Shown piece by piece: positions 7,393 to 15,987 of a stretch of DNA of 64,000 nt. Under the pieces are notes generated by a model. The model was not told where the DNA came from, did no database searches, and was given only the letters and a program-made list of their open reading frames with translations. Both the position numbers and the translations under genes were made by a program. Within the stretch, counting starts at the first letter, position 1, and every line of letters begins with the position of its first letter. Origin of the DNA: an uncultured Gammaproteobacteria bacterium (lineage in GTDB: Bacteria; Pseudomonadota; Gammaproteobacteria; Eutrophobiales; Eutrophobiaceae); assembly GCA_943788005.1 (NCBI GenBank), contig CALSOP010000001.1:310001-374000 (forward strand), written 5' to 3'.

Positions 7393-8622
7393 TTATGCTA
7401 GCTGGGTCTTAATTTGAATCTCATTATGTAGCGTTTTATGTACAGGGCACATATCTGCAATTTCAAGAATACGTTGTCGCTCAGCGTCAGTAAGGTTTCC
7501 TTCTAACTTAATGGTCTTTTCTATCTTATCTACTAAACCTGTCTTGGCGTCACAATCGGAACAATCTTCCGCATGAATGTGATCATGTTTCATCGTAACT
7601 TCAATATTATCTAAACTCAGTTTTTTTCTGGTTGCATACATTCGCATTGTCATTGAGGTGCATGCGCCAAGTGCCGCCAATAACAACTCATAAGGGTTTG
7701 GCCCCAGGTTTGAACCATTAGCCGATAAGGGTTCATCCGCGATGATTTGATGATCTTGAGTATAGATTTTTCGTGTGAATTCTTTATTTTGTTCAGTAAC
7801 TAAAACATGGCCACTTTCTATAATTGGTGCCGTACCGGAAGAGGCTTCATGATTCACATCAGTAATTTCAAGATAACGTGCTGCCCAACTTGAAATAATA
7901 CTGGCGACATACTCTGAATCTTCGCGTCTTGATAACAAGTGATCTGCTTTATCAAGCGATATAAAACTTTTGGGATGTTTTGCCGCAGAGTATATTTTTG
8001 CAGCTTCATCTATTGAAACAGTTTCATCAATGGGTGAATGCAGCACTAGCAAGGCTTTATTCAATTGACCTATATGTGTCGTGTCATTGTAGGTATTGAT
8101 GTCTTCAACAAACTGTTTTTTTATCTTGAACTGTCTTCCCGCTAACTCAACCAAAGCCTCATCATTATTAACTATTTCTTCTTTTGCATGTGAAAACAAA
8201 TGTTCGACATGATGTCCCGTTGAAGGCGCGCCTATTGTTACTACTGCTTTTAAAGAAGGTATTGCATGTGCTGCTGCCAAAACCGCAGCCCCGCCTAGAC
8301 TGTGACCAATAATCATGACCGGTGCAGCATAGTTGTCTTTTAGATAGTTTGCTGCCTGAATCAGATCACTGATATTCGATGAGAAATTAGTATTGGCAAA
8401 ATCACCGTCGCTATTTCCCAATCCAGTAAAGTCAAAGCGTAATACTGCAATACCTTTATTTGCCAAAGCGCGAGTTATACGTGACGCTGCGGCGATATCT
8501 TTTGAACAGGTAAAACAATGTGCAAAAAGTGCATACGCCTTAGTTTCTGAGTCAGGTGTTTCTAATAATCCTGATAGAGACTCACCTTGTGAATTTTTAA
8601 AACTGGCTTTTACTTTAGCCAT
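7393..8622 (-). CDS. bifunctional alpha/beta hydrolase - OsmC family protein
   Basis: A fusion of two enzymes. Residues 1-255 are an alpha/beta hydrolase with nucleophile elbow GHSLGG (S108), acid D199 and H228. Residues about 270-405 are an OsmC/Ohr-type domain with the two peroxidatic cysteines (C321 in [14 protein letters not shown]392 in [10 protein letters not shown]). OsmC-type proteins reduce organic or fatty-acid hydroperoxides using thiols; the hydrolase may release or trim an acyl substrate. This fusion is recurrent in proteobacteria but uncharacterised as far as I know. Length 409 is as expected. An extra HAEDCSDCD segment (350-358) could bind metal. Confidence 0.9.
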   Translation of the reverse strand: MAKVKASFKNSQGESLSGLLETPDSETKAYALFAHCFTCSKDIAAASRITRALANKGIAVLRFDFTGLGNSDGDFANTNFSSNISDLIQAANYLKDNYAAPVMIIGHSLGGAAVLAAAHAIPSLKAVVTIGAPSTGHHVEHLFSHAKEEIVNNDEALVELAGRQFKIKKQFVEDINTYNDTTHIGQLNKALLVLHSPIDETVSIDEAAKIYSAAKHPKSFISLDKADHLLSRREDSEYVASIISSWAARYLEITDVNHEASSGTAPIIESGHVLVTEQNKEFTRKIYTQDHQIIADEPLSANGSNLGPNPYELLLAALGACTSMTMRMYATRKKLSLDNIEVTMKHDHIHAEDCSDCDAKTGLVDKIEKTIKLEGNLTDAERQRILEIADMCPVHKTLHNEIQIKTQLA

Positions 8623-8851
8623 TACATGCTCCTTTTAAATTTGCATAATGAATAATCAGCCTTTCTCCTAAAAGACACGAATAATATGTGCCAGAAAAGA
8701 ACAAGCACACATCCTATTGAAGATTCTTCAACAACAAATATAGTTACAAACGACTGCTTATTCAGAACTTCAATACTCGTTATCACTCTAAAGATCGACT
8801 ATAGTATAGATAGTTGGCTGTATTTCGATACCTAACATGGAGATAGAAATA

Positions 8852-9355
8852 ATGAGCACAAATAGAATAATAGTCCTACCGTTCCTGTTCATGTCTCTCA
8901 TTTTACTGAGTGCTTGCGAACAACAGAGCGCAACCAGCCAAACCAATCCAGACAGAATCTCCTACGATACCAATGTTCACGAAAAGGCTTTCGGGAAGCA
9001 CATTATTCATATTAATGCTCTAACAACAGATCAATTACCAGCCGAAATTGCTCGTGGTTACAAAATAGCCCGTAGTAAGAACCGAGCTATGTTGAATATC
9101 ACGGTCCGCGAAAAGCAAGGAGAGGTAGAGACGCCCGTTACAGCTACGGTTAGCGTCATTGCTAAAAACCTCAGCAGCCAGTTAAAGAGCGTTAAATTTA
9201 GAGAAATAAAGGAAACTGACCCCGTTGCAATTTACTATATTGGTGAACTTCCAGTGGGCAATGAAGAAACGCTTGTTTTTGATATTGATGTGACCCCTGC
9301 CGGCGCGACCAAGCCTGTTCTAGTCTCTTACAGACATAAATTCTTTACAGAATAG
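8852..9355 (+). CDS. DUF4426 lipoprotein
   Basis: A periplasm-facing lipoprotein with lipobox LLSAC (Cys in the first 25 residues). The mature part contains the DUF4426 pattern: a conserved N-terminal block (VHEKAFGKHIIHINALTTDQ), then ARGYKIARSKNRAMLNITVRE and a beta-sandwich-like C-terminus ending in YRHKFFTE. Function unknown; members are common in gammaproteobacteria. I start at 8852, where GGAG lies 9 bases upstream, rather than at the ATG at 8837. It is convergent with rnfC. Confidence 0.8.
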   Translation: MSTNRIIVLPFLFMSLILLSACEQQSATSQTNPDRISYDTNVHEKAFGKHIIHINALTTDQLPAEIARGYKIARSKNRAMLNITVREKQGEVETPVTATVSVIAKNLSSQLKSVKFREIKETDPVAIYYIGELPVGNEETLVFDIDVTPAGATKPVLVSYRHKFFTE

Positions 9356-9362
9356 TAAGACA

Positions 9363-10910
9363 CTAATTAATCTTATTCTTTCGCTTTGCCTTAACGCGGT
9401 TTACAGCCGCTATAATATCATCCTGTTTTTTCTTAAGTGCTGTTTCATTATTGCCGTGTTCTTCGTCAACCATTGAGTGTTTAACCTGCTTGTCCAGTTT
9501 CCGCTGCTCTGTCCGCTTCTGTTTATTGAGATAACGTTTTTTATTTTGATCTGCTTCCAATTGGCTTCGTCGATTATCCCAAATATTATTTTTTGATTTT
9601 CGATATTCGTCCACTAGAGAAATGTGACTGGGACAAACATAGGTACAACAACCGCACTCTATACAATCAAACAAATGATAGTCCAGTAGCCGGTCGGTAT
9701 TAAATTCTTTACTGTGCCAATGTAGTTGTTGTGGTTGCAGCTTTACTGGACATACTGGGGCACATTCATCGCAACGGATACAGGGTGATTCTTCTATTTT
9801 TGAATTATTAAGCTGGGAATCAACGGCTAATAAACAATTCGTAGTTTTAATGACTGGCACATCGTCATCAAATAATCGAAAACCCATCATGGGGCCACCC
9901 ATAATCAAGTATTCGTATTGCTCATTATATCCGCCACACTGTTCAATGACTTCATTCATGGATGTACCAAGCAATACCTCAAGATTACGAGCTTGATTTA
10001 TTCCTGGACCCGTTATTGTCACTATGCGACTGATCAGTGGCTCGTCATCAATAATCGCTTTTTTAACTGCAACGGCAGTACCTACGTTATAACAAACGAC
10101 ACCGAGATCAACCGGTAAGCCTTCGGCAGCGACTTCAACACCTGTTATAGATTTAATAAGTTGTTTTTCGCCACCGGCTGGATAGAGACTTGATACCAAT
10201 CTTAATTTGATATCTATCTTTGCATCACTACCTAATGATTCTTGCAATGCATTTATCGCTTCAGTTTTATTGTCTTCAATAGCGATAACGCATTCGTCTA
10301 CTTGCAATGCATGCGCCAGAATTTCTACACCAGTAATGACATCTTTTGCGTAATGCCGTATCAATGTCTCATCACAACTAATATAGGGTTCACATTCAGC
10401 TGCATTTAAAATCAATAATTCAATATCCAGATTAAAACCTGGAATAATCTTCACGGCTGATGGAAATCCTGCTCCACCCAATTCAACAATCCCAGCTTCA
10501 AGTATTTTTTGCTGAATCTTAACCGGACTCAAGCTATAAAAATCGACAACCGGAGTCCTGTTCTCAATCCATTTATCATTACCATCTGCTTCAATCACAA
10601 TACACGGTGACATTGCTCCAGATGGATTTGGTATAAGGTGCTCAGCTATCTCTTTAATGACACCCGAAGTACTGGCATGGACTGGTGCACTAATTGAGCC
10701 CTGCTCTTTTGCAATTATTTGACCTTTTGAAACCCGATCTCCGACGTTAACAACAGGTAATGCAGATAAACCGATATGCTGGCGTAAGGGGATTTTAAGT
10801 AGACTTGGTAACTTTGCTTTTTTAAGCGGCTGCTCCAGAGACATCGCCTTATTTGGTGATAATTGTATACCGCCACCAAATGGAATTGGTTTCTCTAAAA
10901 CAGTAATCAT
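9363..10910 (-). CDS. rnfC: electron transport complex subunit RnfC (orphan)
   Basis: RnfC/RsxC binds NADH, FMN and two [4Fe-4S] clusters and hands electrons to the membrane Rnf complex. The protein has the N-terminal barrel-hybrid domain (IPFGGGIQLSPNKA...SAPVHASTSGVI), the Rossmann-like core (LNAAECEPYISCDETL) and two cluster motifs CIRCDECAPVCP and CIECGCCTYVCP, followed by a basic, Lys/Gln-rich tail that is short compared with enterobacterial RnfC. The start is set at 10910 (MITVLEKPIPFGGG) by family comparison; 10967 would add 19 atypical residues. No other rnf gene is in the window. Confidence 0.9.
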   Translation of the reverse strand: MITVLEKPIPFGGGIQLSPNKAMSLEQPLKKAKLPSLLKIPLRQHIGLSALPVVNVGDRVSKGQIIAKEQGSISAPVHASTSGVIKEIAEHLIPNPSGAMSPCIVIEADGNDKWIENRTPVVDFYSLSPVKIQQKILEAGIVELGGAGFPSAVKIIPGFNLDIELLILNAAECEPYISCDETLIRHYAKDVITGVEILAHALQVDECVIAIEDNKTEAINALQESLGSDAKIDIKLRLVSSLYPAGGEKQLIKSITGVEVAAEGLPVDLGVVCYNVGTAVAVKKAIIDDEPLISRIVTITGPGINQARNLEVLLGTSMNEVIEQCGGYNEQYEYLIMGGPMMGFRLFDDDVPVIKTTNCLLAVDSQLNNSKIEESPCIRCDECAPVCPVKLQPQQLHWHSKEFNTDRLLDYHLFDCIECGCCTYVCPSHISLVDEYRKSKNNIWDNRRSQLEADQNKKRYLNKQKRTEQRKLDKQVKHSMVDEEHGNNETALKKKQDDIIAAVNRVKAKRKNKIN

Positions 10911-11074
10911 CCTGCTATGACTTCTCGCAAATATAGTCTTAATTGAGTGTGAATTATAACATAGCATTTAGTGTGTAATTCGTTTGCATCAATTAATCTA
11001 ACATATCCATTATCCGGTTTAGGTATTACAATCACAGATAATCCATAACGCTTGGATAACAAATATTATTTATC

Positions 11075-11446
11075 ATGCTGACACTTGAAAACGATAAACG
11101 TGTAAAAGGCGAATTGGATACCGTCTGGGAAATACTCACTGATAATAAGTGTTTTGCTGATGCAGGTCCTGACATTATCCGTGTTGAAGTACTTTCAGGT
11201 GAGGGCCTGGGCCTGGGCATGATAAGACGCGTTCACCATAGAATCAGCGGTTCATGGGAAGAAGAATGTATAGAATGGGAACCACAATCTCATTTTACTA
11301 TGCAAGTGAGGGGTGATAATTATCTATTACCAGTGACTTACCTGCGTCGTAAAACCAGTATGGAGCAAAAACAAAAAAATGTCGTAATCACTATTCGATA
11401 TGAATACACGCCGAAGTATGGTCCTTTTTGGTTTTTTCCTGAATAA
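11075..11446 (+). CDS. SRPBCC-family ligand-binding protein, C-terminus frameshifted
   Basis: A START/SRPBCC fold protein (123 aa). The N-terminal strand and helix (VKGELDTVWEILTDNKCFAD) and the run of beta strands to VVITIRYEYTPKYGPF are typical. Family members end in a long C-terminal helix, which is absent here: the frame stops after FWFFPE, while the overlapping frame continues with a suitable helix (LFSTQLVDNLAKIIQQRNLD) that runs on into the CBS protein. Dropping one T from the T5 run near 11425 would restore it. It is divergent from rnfC. The ligand is unknown. Confidence 0.75.
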   Translation: MLTLENDKRVKGELDTVWEILTDNKCFADAGPDIIRVEVLSGEGLGLGMIRRVHHRISGSWEEECIEWEPQSHFTMQVRGDNYLLPVTYLRRKTSMEQKQKNVVITIRYEYTPKYGPFWFFPE

Positions 11447-11531
11447 GCACCAAATCATACCCATTCTTAATCTATTCTCTACGCAATTAGTCGATAATCT
11501 GGCAAAGATAATTCAGCAGCGAAATTTAGAT

Positions 11532-12029
11532 ATGTCTATATCGGCTGCGACAATATTAAAAAATAAAAGCTCGGAAATTCATACAATAACACCAGAGACT
11601 TTAATCTCTGAAGCGTGCAAGATCCTGACAGAAAACAGGATAGGTAGTCTTATTGTGCTTGGCCCAGATAATAAGATTGCTGGTATCCTATCTGAACGCG
11701 ACATCGTCAATGGTATTTCCACAACCGGTCAACCTATACTCAATAAGCCCATCAAAGAATTTATGACATGCAATGTTATTGTTAGCCATCCGGATGACAC
11801 TCTCGCCGCACTAATGGCCATAATGAGTTCAAAACGTATACGCCATCTTCCTGTTGTTGATGATAATGACTATTTAACTGGTGTGATCAGTATTGGCGAT
11901 ATTGTAAATGCACGTATGACTGAACTTGAACAAGAGTCAGCCGCCATGCATCAATACATTGAAGGTCGAAAATGGCGCGAAGTTGCCATGCAAATAGGTC
12001 GGGCTGCTGCATCCGAAGAATTTAGTTAG
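11532..12029 (+). CDS. tandem CBS domain protein
   Basis: A 165-residue protein made of two CBS domains: the first at about 8-65 (SSEIHTITPETLISEACKIL...RIGSLIV), the second at about 78-130 (MTCNVIVSHPDDTL...KRIRHLPVVD). CBS pairs bind adenosyl ligands such as AMP, ATP or SAM and regulate partners. Met at 11532 is where stand-alone family members begin, but the frame is open upstream to 11400 and carries the missing C-terminal helix of the SRPBCC protein. The product may thus be an SRPBCC-CBS fusion. The following gene is convergent, four bases away. Confidence 0.85.
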   Translation: MSISAATILKNKSSEIHTITPETLISEACKILTENRIGSLIVLGPDNKIAGILSERDIVNGISTTGQPILNKPIKEFMTCNVIVSHPDDTLAALMAIMSSKRIRHLPVVDDNDYLTGVISIGDIVNARMTELEQESAAMHQYIEGRKWREVAMQIGRAAASEEFS

Positions 12030-12032
12030 TTT

Positions 12033-12335
12033 CTAAACATACCAGACACCGTTACGTGTCATACAGTCGATTGAATCCAATGCCATGTGGATGACCAATC
12101 CAATCCCAACATAACGTAGTGGCTTGAAAAAAATAATTACCCCATAAAAAATTATCGGTATAAATTCATGTAATGGATGGAAACCGATGCTACATCGATT
12201 CGGGTCGTAGATCGGGTCAGCAAGCAAATGGTCAAGATCAACAAGCATCGTTGCGATCATAAAACAATAGGCAACCTTCCATTTTTCTTTAAAGAGCAAT
12301 AATGCTGGTGCCAATGGAACCAGAAAATGAAGCAA
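12033..12335 (-). CDS. DUF6122-like small membrane protein
   Basis: A small integral membrane protein with three or four helices and the family signature MIATMLVDLDHLLADPIYDP, then NRCSIGFHPLHE, with conserved Asp and His residues that suggest metal binding as in related DUF457 proteins. The only usable start is TTG at 12335, with a weak ribosome site; the open frame carries on upstream (GILHLL) and relatives begin earlier, so the N-terminus may be longer and use a rarer start after AAAGGGAAAAGG. It is in the same orientation as, and 32 bases from, the nitroreductase. Confidence 0.7.
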   Translation of the reverse strand: MLHFLVPLAPALLLFKEKWKVAYCFMIATMLVDLDHLLADPIYDPNRCSIGFHPLHEFIPIIFYGVIIFFKPLRYVGIGLVIHMALDSIDCMTRNGVWYV

Positions 12336-12367
12336 TAGATGAAGGATGCCTTTTCCCTTTTCTTTGA

Positions 12368-12931
12368 TTAAGGTAGTTCAGTCAAAACCTGATGCAAAGG
12401 TTTCCTGATAGTTTGCGGAACATCAGCAGGATAGCCATACCAGATTAGTCCAACAACTTTTTCCAGTTCTTTATTAACCCAAACTAAATCATAAAATCGA
12501 TCTTCACGAATAACAGGGCCTGTCGACCACTTTGTGCCTATGCCTTTATCCCACAAGCAAAGCATCATGTTTTGAATCACACAGCAACAAGCAGCATAAT
12601 CTTCTTGAAAGAGTAATTCGTCATTTGATTTTTGGCAGGTCACGAGTAACCAGCCCGGTATCTCCATCCAACGTTTATACTTCTTTGCAGCCGCCTCTAT
12701 TCCCTTTGTTTGAATCAGCGTTTCCTTATTTAACTCACAAATACTACTTACTGTTTCCTGTCCTAATGAATAAAAATGCCATGGTTCAGAAAGATGATGG
12801 TTTGGCGCCCAACACGCTGTCGCCATCGCTTCTTTAATTACTGAAATGTCTGGAATCTGTCCCGGAATGAAATCATGGATCGTGCGACGAGATTTGATTA
12901 TCTCTTCCAGCTCCATCTTTTTATTTGTCAT
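12368..12931 (-). CDS. nitroreductase family protein
   Basis: FMN-dependent nitroreductase-type oxidoreductase, 187 residues. The N-terminal FMN-binding motif (EIIKSRRTIHDF) and APNHHLSEPWHFY, and the C-terminal VVGLIWYGYPAD, are typical. Such enzymes reduce quinones or nitro compounds with NAD(P)H. The start at 12931 has GAGG 5 bases upstream; the ORF could begin at 12976 but adds 15 uncharacteristic residues. It precedes the DUF6122 gene in one probable operon. Confidence 0.85.
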   Translation of the reverse strand: MTNKKMELEEIIKSRRTIHDFIPGQIPDISVIKEAMATACWAPNHHLSEPWHFYSLGQETVSSICELNKETLIQTKGIEAAAKKYKRWMEIPGWLLVTCQKSNDELLFQEDYAACCCVIQNMMLCLWDKGIGTKWSTGPVIREDRFYDLVWVNKELEKVVGLIWYGYPADVPQTIRKPLHQVLTELP

Positions 12932-13104
12932 ATAAACCTCAGCATTTGTGCTATAACCAAAATGATAAGCCATCAATATTGATAGGCTATCCTAATTATC
13001 TTGTTAGCAATAATTAATTTTACAATTAATAATGAACCATTCAAAATTAACATATCAATTTGAACAACTATTAATACCACTTAATTTAATTATTGGAGAA
13101 GATT

Positions 13105-13614
13105 ATGAAAATACAAACAACAAGTCTACTTGCCACAGCACTATTACTATCAGGTAATGCCTATGCTGGACATGCAACACTGGAAGATTGTCTGAAAGCT
13201 GTTCAATCCGTAAAGAAAGGTGTGATAGAACGCGCCGAATACCATAACTTTTCCCACGAAGGAAAGCCTTCCTATGAAATAGAAATAATTGATAAGAATG
13301 GGAATCAATGGGAGTTTGAATGCAATACACACGGTAACATTGTCGAAATTGAACGCGAAGTAAAAAGTGCATCTGATCCGCTGTTTAAGAAGAGAGCCAA
13401 AGTATCCGAGGCCGATGCTCAAGCAACAGCCATGGAGATCTACCCAGGAAAAAATGAGAAAGTTGAGTACGAAATCGAGTTTGATGGTAGCCCTTCATAT
13501 GAATTCAATATAGAAGACAAGGATGGGACTGAGTTCAACGTCGAAGTCAGCGCTGTGACAGGCGAGATTGTTGAAGTATCTACGGAAGGCTGGGAAATTG
13601 GCATCGAAGAATAA
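13105..13614 (+). CDS. PepSY domain protein (periplasmic)
   Basis: A signal peptide (MKIQTTSLLATALLLSGNAYA) precedes two PepSY-type repeats, each with the pattern YxIEIxDKxGxxxEFxVxxxTGxIVExE (residues about 30-92 and 100-160). PepSY domains are inhibitory or binding modules of secreted proteins. The acidic mature protein (many Glu) suggests a metal or cation interaction. The start at 13105 follows TTGGAG by 7 bases, in preference to 13093. A strong terminator follows at 13641, so this gene is monocistronic. Confidence 0.85.
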   Translation: MKIQTTSLLATALLLSGNAYAGHATLEDCLKAVQSVKKGVIERAEYHNFSHEGKPSYEIEIIDKNGNQWEFECNTHGNIVEIEREVKSASDPLFKKRAKVSEADAQATAMEIYPGKNEKVEYEIEFDGSPSYEFNIEDKDGTEFNVEVSAVTGEIVEVSTEGWEIGIEE

Positions 13615-13640
13615 TATTTAAAATATCAATTCACACACAA

Positions 13641-13675
13641 GCCCGTATTGCTTAGCAATACGGGCTTTTTCTTTT
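13641..13675 (+). terminator. Rho-independent terminator of the PepSY gene
   Basis: Perfect 11-bp stem GCCCGTATTGC / GCAATACGGGC around a TTA loop, then T5CT4. It lies 27 bases after the stop codon. Confidence 0.95.
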
Positions 13676-13823
13676 GTGCGCAGCCTTTTTAATAAGTTTT
13701 TAACTCTTATTGATCGAGGTGTAAATTCTTGAATCTTGAGCTGGATATTTAAATTTAGCGAGCGTTTGTGTCTTACTAATAATCTAATCTAAACCCCTCT
13801 TAGTTCGAGCGACATACTCACAA

Positions 13824-13850
13824 TTCTAATATTTCTAATATTTCTAATAT
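13824..13850 (+). repeat. 9-bp tandem repeat, three copies
   Basis: TTCTAATAT repeated three times exactly, immediately before the first arm of the TGATCTAGACA inverted repeat. Confidence 0.9.
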
Positions 13851-13852
13851 TT

Positions 13853-13915
13853 TGATCTAGACATAAGTGGTTTTCTTACTGCATCTGGAAAACAAAATCC
13901 ATATTGTCTAGATCA
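13853..13915. promoter_or_regulatory. 11-bp inverted repeat upstream of the MerR gene
   Basis: TGATCTAGACA at 13853-13863 and TGTCTAGATCA at 13905-13915 are perfect reverse complements separated by 41 bases. Two further TGTCTA copies lie at 14014 and 14025. Such spaced half-sites fit a dimeric or tetrameric regulator that loops DNA; the adjacent MerR-family protein is the obvious candidate. Confidence 0.55.
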
Positions 13916-13980
13916 TCTATAAATTTTATTTATCTTTATATTCAATGGTTTATTGATTTTTACCTATTAATTACTGAATT

Positions 13981-14010
13981 GTCGATAAAATTCGACTCAT
14001 CTTTATCGAC
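13981..14010. promoter_or_regulatory. 9-bp inverted repeat GTCGATAAA
   Basis: GTCGATAAA at 13981-13989 and TTTATCGAC at 14002-14010 are perfect reverse complements separated by 12 bases, about 55 bases before the MerR start codon. Operator or leader hairpin. Confidence 0.5.
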
Positions 14011-14013
14011 ACG

Positions 14014-14030
14014 TGTCTAGTCTTTGTCTA
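14014..14030 (+). promoter_or_regulatory. two direct TGTCTA half-sites
   Basis: TGTCTAG at 14014-14020 and TTGTCTA at 14024-14030 repeat the core of the 11-bp inverted repeat upstream. They lie 35-50 bases before the MerR start codon, in likely promoter position. Confidence 0.4.
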
Positions 14031-14064
14031 CTCTTGTTTCAAACAATTACGAGAACTTTTAACA

Positions 14065-15051
14065 ATGACTACCTCTGCAAATCCTACTACTGAGATTCAA
14101 ACTAGTTTCAAGATCGGCGCAGTTTCACGTATTACTAATATACCGATTGATACATTACGTATTTGGGAAAGACGCTATAGCGTTGTGGTACCAATTCGTT
14201 CAAATAACTCAGATCGTCTATACCGAAACGATGATATCAATAGACTGACATTGTTAAAGATGTTGGTTGATAGAGGTCACTCAATTGGCAGTGTCGCCCC
14301 ACTCGCTAATGAGAAATTGATCGAACGTTTGGAAATGCATGACCAAAACAGAATACGAACAAAGTCTGAAGACACAAAAAAGACCGTGCGTGTCGTTGTA
14401 ATTGGAGAAGTTTTGTCATTGCAACTTGAACATTTCGACTTACTAGATTCCACTTTTAGTTTTACAGGATTGTATCGTAATGAAACTGATTTCATCGCAA
14501 ACAACAAGGATGATGCTATAGATGTATTAATAATTGAGTATCCAGCAATACAGAGAGACCACATTCAACACATTAATGCGCTATTCAAAGACTCAGGTGC
14601 AAAACAATTAATGTTGATATATGGATTTACTAATAGCGCTGCAAAAGTTTTATTAAGAAAAACTGATTTTACATATATACAAGCACCTATAACCATTGAT
14701 CATCTAAAAACTGAAATAAATAATTTAATTTCAGAGAAAAACATCGCTGAAGATAATAATTTTGGTTTTGACCTAGATAGTAAAGCTCCGTTAAGAACTT
14801 ATTCTAATAATGAATTAATTAAACTGTCTTCCGCTTCAGCGACCATCAAGTGTGAATGCCCGCAACATCTTTCAAGCATGATCTTAAAATTAATTCAATT
14901 TGAGATATACAGTGATGAATGTGCCGATAGATTCAAGAAGGATGCTGATTTGCATGTATTACTCGGTAATTTAACAGGCCATGCACGTTCAATAATGGAA
15001 CAGGCGTTGAGCAAGGTAATAGAAGCAGAAAGCGACAGCGGAAAACTATAA
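14065..15051 (+). CDS. MerR-family regulator with degenerate cobalamin-type fold (LitR/CarA-like)
   Basis: A 328-residue regulator. The N-terminal MerR winged helix (about 15-85, FKIGAVSRITNIPIDTLRIW, ERRY) matches the LitR/CarA type rather than metal-sensing MerR. Residues about 115-235 look like a Rossmann domain (VVVIGEVLSLQLE...DVLIIEYPAI...QLMLIYGF) where CarH-type photoreceptors bind adenosylcobalamin, but the DxHxxG cobalamin motif is absent. The C-terminal part has a CECPQH motif and a helical domain (about 265-320). Family members without cobalamin control photolyase and lipid stress genes in gammaproteobacteria. The upstream repeats suggest autoregulation. Confidence 0.85.
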   Translation: MTTSANPTTEIQTSFKIGAVSRITNIPIDTLRIWERRYSVVVPIRSNNSDRLYRNDDINRLTLLKMLVDRGHSIGSVAPLANEKLIERLEMHDQNRIRTKSEDTKKTVRVVVIGEVLSLQLEHFDLLDSTFSFTGLYRNETDFIANNKDDAIDVLIIEYPAIQRDHIQHINALFKDSGAKQLMLIYGFTNSAAKVLLRKTDFTYIQAPITIDHLKTEINNLISEKNIAEDNNFGFDLDSKAPLRTYSNNELIKLSSASATIKCECPQHLSSMILKLIQFEIYSDECADRFKKDADLHVLLGNLTGHARSIMEQALSKVIEAESDSGKL

Positions 15052-15068
15052 ACTTAAGAATATATTTT

Positions 15069-15968
15069 ATGCTATTTAATAAAAATATTATTTATCTTAT
15101 TTGTTGGCTTTTATCGAGCTATGCCAGTTCGGCGTTAGCTGCTGAATATAAACCATTTCAGCCTCCAGGAAAATTTATAAATCTTGGTATGCATGTAATG
15201 TATATCGACTGTTTTGGAGAACAATCACCAACAGTATTAATAGATGTTGGAATTGCTGATTCGTCTGCTAACTGGTACAAACTTGCAAAAAGCCTATCAA
15301 ACGATGTCCGTACTTGCGTATACGACAGGGCAGGTTATGGTTGGAGTGATCCCGGACCGGGCAAAAGAACAACGGCACAAATCGTTCATGAACTAAATAT
15401 GTTGCTAGAGTCTGCAGAAGTACCTGGTCCTTATGTGCTGGTAGGACATTCTTTCGGCGGATTTACAGCAAGGTATTTTGCTGCGACTCACCCAGATAAA
15501 GTCGTAGGTGCCGTTTTAGTTGACTCTTCTCATCCAGATCAAATATATCGACTATCAGAACTCGATAACGTAAAAAAGAAGCCACCCATAAAAATAAGTC
15601 GGAGAGAATTAGCGCCAGCTACTATGTCTGAATTTGAAAAACGCTGGTTCTTCTTAAATTCGAGCAGAAAAGCAGTATTTGCACAGATGAATGAATTAAA
15701 ATATTTCAAGGAAAGCGCTTATGAAGTAAAACACTCTGGCCCACTGTTAGATATTCCTCTGGCGATACTGACCAGAGGCAAAAGCCAGTTACCCGAAATT
15801 AATGGCACTTCACTTGAATCAGCATGGCGTGATATGCAAAAAGATTTACTTAAACTCAGTAAGAATAGCTGGCAGGCTATAATTAAAGATAGCAGTCATA
15901 ACATTTATAAAGATGCACCTGAAGAAGTCATCAGCAATATATTAAAAGTGGTTAATCTATCGCGATAA
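15069..15968 (+). CDS. exported alpha/beta hydrolase
   Basis: A 299-residue alpha/beta hydrolase with signal peptide (about 1-24, SSALAA). The oxyanion region, the VYDRAGYGWSDPG segment after strand 4, the nucleophile elbow VGHSFGG (Ser near residue 127) and the C-terminal DSSHNIY (catalytic His) mark an esterase or lipase of the haloalkane-dehalogenase-like fold. The substrate is unknown. It starts 17 bases after the MerR stop in the same direction and may be co-transcribed with it. Confidence 0.85.
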   Translation: MLFNKNIIYLICWLLSSYASSALAAEYKPFQPPGKFINLGMHVMYIDCFGEQSPTVLIDVGIADSSANWYKLAKSLSNDVRTCVYDRAGYGWSDPGPGKRTTAQIVHELNMLLESAEVPGPYVLVGHSFGGFTARYFAATHPDKVVGAVLVDSSHPDQIYRLSELDNVKKKPPIKISRRELAPATMSEFEKRWFFLNSSRKAVFAQMNELKYFKESAYEVKHSGPLLDIPLAILTRGKSQLPEINGTSLESAWRDMQKDLLKLSKNSWQAIIKDSSHNIYKDAPEEVISNILKVVNLSR

Positions 15969-15987
15969 AAAAATACTCTAGACGTCA

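Larger units (their letters stand above)
13676..14064. other. 389-base regulatory gap before the MerR gene
   Basis: No coding frame. It holds a 9-bp tandem repeat, two perfect inverted repeats and further TGTCTA motifs (listed separately), all on the side of the MerR-type gene. The density of repeats suggests autoregulation. Confidence 0.5.
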
